NCBI GenBank assembly: GCA_001598975.1
Contig: BBXU01000208.1
Location: 1 to 55,625 of the forward strand
DNA: 55,625 bases
Direction of reading: 5' to 3'
Source of the DNA: Parachlorella kessleri
Lineage: Eukaryota > Chlorophyta > Trebouxiophyceae > Chlorellales > Chlorellaceae
Both the position numbers and the translations under genes were made by a program. Below the pieces are notes generated by a model. That model had not been told where the DNA came from, did not search any database, and saw only the letters and a list, made by a program, of their open reading frames with translations. Shown piece by piece: positions 48,301 to 55,625 of this stretch; the stretch's first letter is position 1, and each line of letters begins with the position of its first letter.

Positions 48301-51300
48301 TTGGTGAGAGCGCCGGCGCCGATGCCAGGACTCCTGCTGCCTCGCAAGCTGTCAGCCGCGTGGTCTCTATGGCGGACCTGGCCAGTGGCGCAGGTACCAT
48401 ATGACATGCTATTCTTGTGAATGCTCTCGCACCATGGAGCCTGTGTCAAGCCTCCTTGAGAATGTCGAGGTTTTGTCGCTGGCATCACCTGAAGCGTTGG
48501 CGCTCGTCATTAAAAGGCATCTGGCCTGCTGTTGGTGGGAATCTCACATCTTTCTGTACTTCTGGCTGGCAAGAAAGAAGAGAGCCGCATCAAGCCATGC
48601 CTGTCAAGGTGCGAAGTGGCAGCCTTGTCACAGACTTGGCTGCAACTGCTAGCGACTGGTACCACCATGTTCCCGGGCCTCCCTGGGCAGGTGGCGAGGA
48701 TGCTTGTGGTGCAGCAGCAGGCAAAGTCCCAGACACCACCACCAAGGGCGAGCCACAGGACACCCCGCAGCCTCCGCGGCCACTAGCGGGCAAGGCCGCA
48801 GATCCTTACGACCTGAAGAATGATACCGCTGTTCTGCGGGGCATGTGGGAGATAGACCGGCGCAGCCATGCAGCGCAAGTGGCGGGTGTGAACCGCCTGC
48901 CCAAGGCGCTCCTGAGGAAGGTAGGTTTACTCGCTCTGCAATGGAGGTGGACCCTTTCCCGGCTAGTTCTTGAGCTTGTGGGCGCACAATGAGCCCACCT
49001 GGCACAGTTGCAAAAAGCCTTTTGGTGCACCGGCCCGCCTGACTTCCTTGCCTGTGAGGCCTGCCGTGAGGGCCTTCCTCCTGCCCAAGCCAAGTTCTGC
49101 ATGCCCCTCCTTGAGGAAGCATACCTAGCTTGGCAAGACATCTGGTCCCCTCAATACCCCTGTTTACACAGGCGGCGCGGCAGGCTGGCTGGCAGCCCAT
49201 CAACGGCATCAAGTACCGCCGCTTCAAGTGGGCATTGGCCAGCCCCCGACTGGCCTGGGTGGCCGCTACCGAGGCAGCCAGCACTGCTGCACAGCTGGCG
49301 GTCTGCCTGCGGCAGCTGGACGCGGTGCTGCAGGCGAGTGCGCTGGGCCTGCTGGGCGCTGCGCTGCTGTTTGGGCCTGGGGTGCGGGAGATGGCACCGG
49401 CGATGGCGATGTTTGTGTGCGTTGCTTGGAAGTGGGCTGCCTGGGGTTCTCAAAAGCCTTGGACAGCTCAAGCATGGAGGTGGACAGAGAATAGGTGAAA
49501 ACTGCAAGGCCAGTGCGCAGCATTGTTGCTCAATCGCTTGTTTGTTGGCCTTTGCTGCAGTGGGATAGCGTGAACCGACCCAAGTCGGATGCCGAGACGC
49601 CTTTCTACCAGGCAGCCCTACTGGGCAAGCGCCCAGCCGGCGGCGACGGTGCGCTGCCCGGCGCCTTTGAGTACCTTCTGCAGATGCAGGCGCCATCCAC
49701 CCCTGACCCAGGGCAGCAGCCATCAGGAGCCGGGCTGGGTGGGCCACAGCGGCTGGGCTTGATGCCGTCACAGCAGGCACAGCAGCAAGACCAGAAGCCC
49801 GGTCTGCCGGGCCCAATGGTGGGTCAGCTGAGCAGCCAGGTAGTTGGGACGACACCACTGCTGCCCGGACCCTTCATGATGCCTGTACCACTGCTGGCGC
49901 AGCAACAGCAGCAGCATGGGCAGCAGGCTGGCCGGCTGGGGTCTTTGACGGGGCCGGTGGGCTTCCTGCAGCAGCACACCCCGCAAGGCACGATCAGCGG
50001 CCTATCCCCAAACCCAGGCCTGGCTGGGCTGGGCAGGTTTCCGCTACCAGGTGGTCTCAAACGGACGGGCGGTTCCGTAGGTTTGGTTCCTACGCAGCTG
50101 CCGAAGCCCTCTCTCGGCATAACAGCGAGCAGGTTGTTGCCAGAGCAGCCGACTGCATCAGGAGTCGCCCAGGCAGCACAGGCTGCTGGGCGGACGCAGG
50201 TGCGGCTGCGAGATGTGCTGCAGCAAGCGAGGGCTGCATCCCAGGAGCCGCAACCGCAAGGGCAGACACGCCAGCAACAGCAATTACAGCAGCAGCAGCA
50301 GCAGCAGCAGCAGGATGATGAGGACAATACAGGGCCCCAAAGACCCCCGCGGCAGCCTGCTGGGTCGCGCTGCGGAGGCGGGGGGCCTGCTCCTATGGCC
50401 CGCAACGAAACTGCCACCCAGCAGCAGCAGCAGGTGGAGGAGGCGGAAGCGCGGCAGCGGCAGCAGCAGCAGCAAGAGATGCAGCAGCATCCAGAGCATG
50501 GGGGCCAGGGAGGGGCCCAGCCACATGGTCCTGCCGCATCCGAGCCTCAGCCGGCAGCCGTGGCAGCTCAGCCACCCGGGGCTACTCCTAGCGATGTCGC
50601 GATGGAGGATGTGGAGACCGCAGCTGCAGCCAGTGAAGACCTGGACGCAGAGCTGTACGACTCTGAAGATATCGACCACCTGGAGCTGCAGCAGGATGGT
50701 CCAGGTCAGCGTGAACTGCCATGTCGCCAGCGCATGAGCATGGGTCCCATCCCCGTGGTGCACTGTATCATCCCACTTAGGGCATAGAAATCTGAGGATG
50801 TGATGTTGACTGGCATGTGAGTTCTCAGATAGGAGGGTTTTCCAACCCTGGTTGAACCCTGCTCCTCATTGCTGGTACCTGGCCCGTGCCCCACTAGGCT
50901 AGAGGAATGAAAGTAACTGACTGACCAGCTGACAGCTATTGTTGCTGTGGTGTCCTGCAGCAGCGCCTGCCAATGGGGCCAACAGCGCTGGGGCGCCGGT
51001 GGCTGCGCCAGCTGCCGCCATTGTGACAGCTGCCGAGGTGGGGGATGGCCAGCAGGCCACAGCAGCGGGCAGGTCCCGTGTTCCACTGTATGCGCTTGAG
51101 GCAATGACACTAGCAGCAAGAGCGGCACCAGCAGCAGCAACAGCAACAGGGGCGGCAACAACATCATGTAGGACGAGTCCCTCCACCACGCCAGAGTCGC
51201 GCCTCACAGGGCGGGCTCGCAGCAGCACCGCGGCGGCACCAGCCTCGTCAGCTCCCACGCCGCCGCTGTCGACTGCAGCAGCCGGCAGCGAGCTTGCAAG

Positions 51301-54300
51301 CCTGGGTGGGGTAGACCAAGAGGCGGGGCCCAGCGGCCAGCAGTCGGGCAAGAGAGGTGAGGCGCATCCCTTGGGTGCTGCAGGGCAATATGATAAAGTC
51401 TTTCCTGCACGGGGTGTATGGTGACGGGCCCGTTGCTTTAAACCCAGTGCTGACAGCAAGGGGTGGGTTTGATGGGTGTATCTAGCTTGCAAGGCTTCCA
51501 AGAACTGGTGGCTGGGTGCAACCGACGGCCGCTGCTTGGCGTGAGTCCTTCCAAGGCATGGTGGGCTGCAGGCGGCAAGGTGCGGCGCTGCGGTGTGTGC
51601 AAGAGCTGCCTCAACCCTACAGCCAAGCAGGCCTGCCTGCAGCTGCGAGCAGAGCGGGAGGCCCAGCAGGCCCAGCATGCTGAGGAGGCAGCAGCAAGGT
51701 GGGTGGCGGGTCCGGCTGGGTCTGCAGCGCGTTGCATACCAGGGGTGCGGAACAATGCAGCACTAGTCCCCGTGGACCTACTATTACGAGCAGCTTCCGC
51801 CCCCTCCCAGGTGGACTTGCACCCCAGCTGGCAAGAGCCCGCCCCGGCTGCAAAAGTGAGGAACAGCAGGGAGGACCTGTGTTAGGAGTTTGTAATATCA
51901 CGACTATGAGTTCTTGCCCTAGCAGCCCCTTCAGGCTGGAGGAAGGAGCTGCTAGGGCAAGAACTCATAGTCCTAGACGAGTCGAGATGCCTCTTGGCCC
52001 AACGACCCTGGCCCCAGTGAATGGCATTCCTCTCAGCCGTGCAGGCTGAAGGAGGAGCTTCGTAAGCTGGAGGACCCCGCCCACCTGGCTCGCCTTGTCA
52101 CCACGTCAGCCTTCATGGCCGCGCTGGCGGCTGCGGGAGAGGAGGAGCTGCAGGCCCCTGATGCCCCCGCTGCCATGGCCGCCAAGCTGCGGGCCCGCTT
52201 GTCCAGTGCGTGCTGGGAGATCTGCTGGTTTGCTGGCAGGGCGAGCAGGCTTGCCACCGGTGTGCCCATATGTGCAGGCTGTGGGCATGGGTGATGTGAA
52301 CTTGCCCGCTGTACTCCGTCTCTCGAAGATGTTCGGGCGGTGGTTGGCAGGCTGCACGTGCCCGCCATCTCGTCCGGTTGCCGCCTGGGCCTGCTTGCGG
52401 CCGAAGCATGCACGTCCTGCCTTAACTGCTCGGCGGGAGAACCATGAGACGGCTACATTTGGGGGCTGGCCGCCAGCAAACCAGCCAAACAAAGTTGCAG
52501 ACCTAGCTTGCGCAGCCCTGGCTTGTGTCCAAGCAGGCATCAGCGGGCCTCTTGGTAGCGCTTCCAAGGGCCTGGCATCTGCTGTGAAGAAGGAGCAAGC
52601 CGAGGATAGGACTCAGGCCCTGGGTCTGGGTAGGGCGCTGTCATCCTCTCGCCTTTCTTCCCTGCCTGCTGGCGGGCCCGCCGGTGCGCTGCTGGGGCGT
52701 GCTTGGCCCTCACGGCCTGACCGGCGCTTGCATACTGCCTGCGAGATGTGGGCGCTGCTACTTGGAGTGGTCCTTCGCCATTTTGTGGCAAGTCCCCTTC
52801 TGTGCCCAGAGTTGTCTTGCTGTGCAGCGCCAGCCCCGCTTGCTTCCGCGCTGCACAACACTGCCTCTGTGGTATGGTAGTTGGGTAACGTTGGTAGGAC
52901 AATGCATGATCGTGGAGTTAGCTAGAATCGCCATACCTCCCACCACATGTTCTATTGCAGCGGACCTAGTGCCCAAGCTTGAGCAGGAGCCCACAGTTGT
53001 GCTGCCAGGGGGCGCCGCCCTGCCCCTGAAAGTGGCTCTGGCCTCCAACCAGCCCGCCTGGGTGCACGAGCGCTACCTGCCTCTGTGGCTGATCAAGGCC
53101 TACGAGGAGAAGGTGTGTAGGGAGCGTCGCTCCTCCAAGGCGTCATCTGCAGCCTGCCTGGCTCAAGCAGGGCGGTCCTTGAAACTATGCCTTGAGCATG
53201 CCTGGTGAGGGGTGAACACTGGTGTACGAATTGATGTGATTCTTTTGCGTTGCACCCGAGGGTCATGTCGCGATGTTGCAGGTGCGGAGAGAGGGGGCAA
53301 ACGCTGCAGCCAAGGAGGCGGCCGCTGCAGCCCGCAATCAGCAGCAAGCCGTAATAGGTAAGCGCCAACTATGTATGTGGCCTGCAGCTCACAAGTGTCA
53401 TGTGGATTTGCTGCTGTGTTTATGCTGCCTGTGTTACTGCCGGCCTGCTGGGAGGCCGCAAGCGGTGCCCTTTTTAACTTGCGCCCAACCCTGCACACTG
53501 TCAAAGCTCCACCATACCTCTCTCTCTTAGAGGCCGCAAAAAGAACCCAGGATATTCTGGGGACCTGCAGGTGACGTGGAGACTGCGCGCAGCGCAGCAC
53601 GCGCAGCGGCGGCGGCCGCCGCAGATGCCTGTGCTGTGTGTGGGGCCCTGCAGGGGGAGAGTGAGGAGCTGGATGCCCTCTGGATATCATGTGACCACTG
53701 TGAGAGGTGAGGCCTTCTGTATTGGAGGGCTGGCGTGGGAGGAAGATATGTCTACCAAAACTTCATGGCTTATAGCCTGTAGCACCACAATGTGAGATGC
53801 CTGCATGGCTGAAGCCCTCAGCTGGACGGATGCTCAGCTTACAGGGTCCCATGTGGACAGGGTTGTGCATGCCAAATTGGCCGAAATTGGCAGTGCCTCT
53901 TGTGGTTTTGGGCCATAGCACACCCTGGCTCTGCTTCCCATTCATCAGGGACCCACAGCAGCATGGTCTGGTGGCGGTTGCGGTTAGACTATACTACTAA
54001 CTGGTTTACAGCGTACTGGTACATGGCATTGCCTTAGTGGTGGCGCGTACATTGCAACCATGCAAGCACGGGTGGGCGCCTGTGCTAGCTACCAAGCGTG
54101 CCTGCTTGCATCGCAGAGGGCGCGTGCTAGTTGAGTCCCCAAAGCCTGCTAAGCAGGGGGCCACCTTGCCGACGGCCCCGTAAGGCACTTGCATGAAATG
54201 CACAGCACTGGTGACTAGCCCTGCCCTCGTGACTATGCGCAGGTGGTTCCACGGTGGCTGCGTGGGGATCTGCCAGGCGGACGTGGACGCCATCGGCGCC

Positions 54301-55625
54301 GGCCAGCCCTGGGCCTGCCCCGGCTGCTGGGACACGCTGCGGCGGCGGGAGCGTGCGTCGAGGAGGCAGCAGGCAAAGCATGCCGAGCAGGGTGCAGCAG
54401 CAGCGGCTGTGCGGCCGGCGGCTTCGCAGCAGCCCTCAGAGGGGCAGGGGGCTGAGGGTGTGGAAGGTGGCGGCGCCAGGCGGGGGCGCCCGCCCAAGCC
54501 GTTCTGGCAGAAGGTAGGTGGTGGTGTGTATGACACTACTACTGGCATTAGTAGTAGCTGCAATGCACGCCTTACGCACCTCCACCGTGCACTGCGTGCC
54601 CCACATATCCCCCTCTACTGGGCCCCAGCCTCCTGCGTCATTACAGCAAGCGGGACAGCTTCCCTGTGTCGCCCAGCGTGCCACGTCACCGCTCCAGGGA
54701 CCCTTGTCCTGATCGCACAGCTGGAAGTGAGCTGATGGGGAGTCTTCTGCTGCCTGCCAGGCTGACTACCAGCGCAAGGAGCAGCAGGCGCTGGAGCGCA
54801 TCCGCCGCCAGGCGCACCGCGAGGCTGTGGCAGCGGGGCTGGCACCGCCGGCCGAGCCAGGCGGTACGCAGCCTTGCGTCAGGGGTGGAGGGGCAGGTGT
54901 TCGGGGGCAGGGGGTTGTGGGGAGGTCGTGCTGTTTGCTAGGCCTACCTGGGAGAGGCAGTCTGGGCTGTTTCCACGGAAGTGATAGCCTGCGTCGTCTG
55001 AGGTAGACAATGGTGGTTGGCTTCCTGGAGCAAGAACTACATGGCTCACTGCTTGCCAGGCTTGGCTTGCCGTAGCTGCCTGTATGCTGTGTGCCAGCAT
55101 GCCACATGCACGAAAAAGGGGTGCTCAGCACCTGTAGTGGGCGCTGCATGCAGGTACAGATGCTGCAGGGCTGGGCGGCCGCAAGCGGCGGCGAAGCGAG
55201 GCTGAACAGCCAGGCGGCGAGCGGGGAGGGGAGGACGTCCAGCCTAGCCGAGACAACGAGGTGCAAAGCCTGGTGACTGGCCGAATGAAGCGCTTTGAAC
55301 AAGGGCTGCGCAAGCAAGCCCTGGCTGTGATTGATTATGTATGTGCTTTGGTGTTGCCACGGTGATGCCAGGCCCAAGCGACAGTGGAGCGGCCAACCAG
55401 CAGGGGGCGGCAGGGCCACAGGTTGAGTTCATGTGGCGTGCAGGCGAAGGAGGCAGGAGAGCCTGCGGAGGAGGAGGAGGAAGGGGAGGAGGAGGAGGTG
55501 GTGTACTGCCCGCTGTGCAAGCTGCCCGACTATGGGCGGGACCTGGTGGAGTGTGACACCTGCCAGCAGTGGTACCACCCCGAGTGTGCGGGGTTGACTC
55601 TGGAGGTGGGTGAGCTGGCGCGGGC
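42397..55625 (+). CDS. Large PTM-like DDT/PHD-finger chromatin protein (3' end beyond right edge)
   Basis: Exons traced with phase agreement at first: 42397-42837, 43056-43227, 43461-43585, 43787-43939, 44164-44317, 44635-44989, 45155-45266, 45513-45681, 45877-46020. Later ones include 46642-46773, 47102-47178, 47449-47573, 47806-47954, 48234-48393, 49172-49333, 49561-50704, 50961-51356, 51494-51698 and 53571-53706. Some small exons (46.1-46.4 kb, 48.6 kb, 52-53.4 kb, 54.7-55.4 kb) are unresolved. Order: a basic/acidic disordered N-terminus; DDT (GELLAAWNILRGFS ... TTLIDEVHLCVLRAL ... MTWPCFLWEWL); a WHIM-like YYGLPLEAKAAILSRLCDHLL plus AEIDRRERE; PHD1 (CCVLCGAGGSLICCDGC to LCPEC). Then knuckle 1, regions matching plant PTM (LPKALLRKAARQAGW, NRPKSDAE), a long Q/P-rich linker, knuckle 2, PHD2 (ACAVCG ... 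CDHCERWFHGGC ... WACPGC) and PHD3 (YCPLCKLPD ... WYHPEC). Plant PTM is a DDT-PHD transcriptional regulator. Introns at 47179 and 49334 start with GC. One gene is assumed. Confidence 0.82.
46462..46483. repeat. 11-bp tandem duplication
   Basis: TGCACGGGTCA twice in direct tandem, in an intron or unresolved part of the PTM-like gene. A second 11-bp direct repeat (AGAAGTGACTC) lies at 46578-46588 and 46594-46604. Confidence 0.85.
50287..50313 (+). repeat. (CAG)9 polyglutamine run
   Basis: Nine uninterrupted CAG codons in the Q/P-rich linker of the PTM-like protein, flanked by mixed CAG/CAA codons. A second Q-rich stretch lies at about 50420-50484. Confidence 0.9.
51902..51972. repeat. 71-bp hairpin (25-bp perfect inverted repeat) in an intron
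   Basis: The arms 51902-51926 and 51948-51972 are exact reverse complements over 25 bp. Pairing goes on after one mismatch for about five more bp, leaving a loop of about nine nt. It lies in the intron 51699-52044 of the PTM-like gene. It could be a foldback element, a small-RNA precursor or a remnant of a MITE. No flanking target-site duplication is obvious. Confidence 0.9.

Overview
This window is nuclear DNA from a eukaryote, most likely a chlorophyte green alga. A trebouxiophyte such as a Coccomyxa-like alga is my guess; I cannot name the species. The pointers are: intron-dense genes (about 90 introns whose reading phases I could follow), GC-rich exons with CAG-encoded glutamine tracts, frequent GC-AG introns, plant-type protein families (LPA1-like kinase, LPEAT-like acyltransferase, PTM-like DDT/PHD protein), and families kept by algae but not by higher plants (FAN-type BEACH protein, Dug-type glutathione hydrolase, FkbM methyltransferase). 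Gene models were built by hand from homology, AG acceptors, GT/GC donors and phase continuity. No transcript data were available.

Left part (1-16.4 kb). On the minus strand are the 5' half of a FAN/NSMAF-type PH-BEACH gene and, only 36 bp upstream of it, a small ELM2-like gene. The pair looks like a bicistronic transcript. Divergent from it on the plus strand are an LPA1-like P-loop kinase gene and an LPEAT-like acyltransferase gene. A 694-aa coiled-coil protein lies on the minus strand, convergent with the acyltransferase.

Middle part (16.9-28.4 kb). Three minus-strand genes encode secretory-pathway proteins: a membrane-anchored FkbM methyltransferase, a membrane-anchored GT4 glycosyltransferase and a secreted FAS1-domain protein. 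This looks like a small glycan or cell-surface neighbourhood. An F-box/LRR gene follows on the plus strand.

Right part (29.1-55.6 kb). The most striking locus is a 9.6-kb minus-strand gene. Its exons join in phase into one 1,492-aa protein carrying a Dug3-type glutamine amidotransferase domain, WD40 repeats and an M20 metallopeptidase-like domain. This is a predicted one-polypeptide version of the Dug2-Dug3 glutathione gamma-glutamyl hydrolase. Its start codon is itself split by an intron. Divergent from it is a HAD-superfamily phosphatase gene. The last 13 kb hold a large PTM-like chromatin gene (DDT, three PHD fingers, two short CXXC-like knuckles) that runs off the right edge.

No rRNA, tRNA, CRISPR, transposase or viral genes were recognised. 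Nine introns start with GC inside an otherwise strong donor consensus. A 71-bp near-perfect hairpin sits in an intron of the PTM-like gene.
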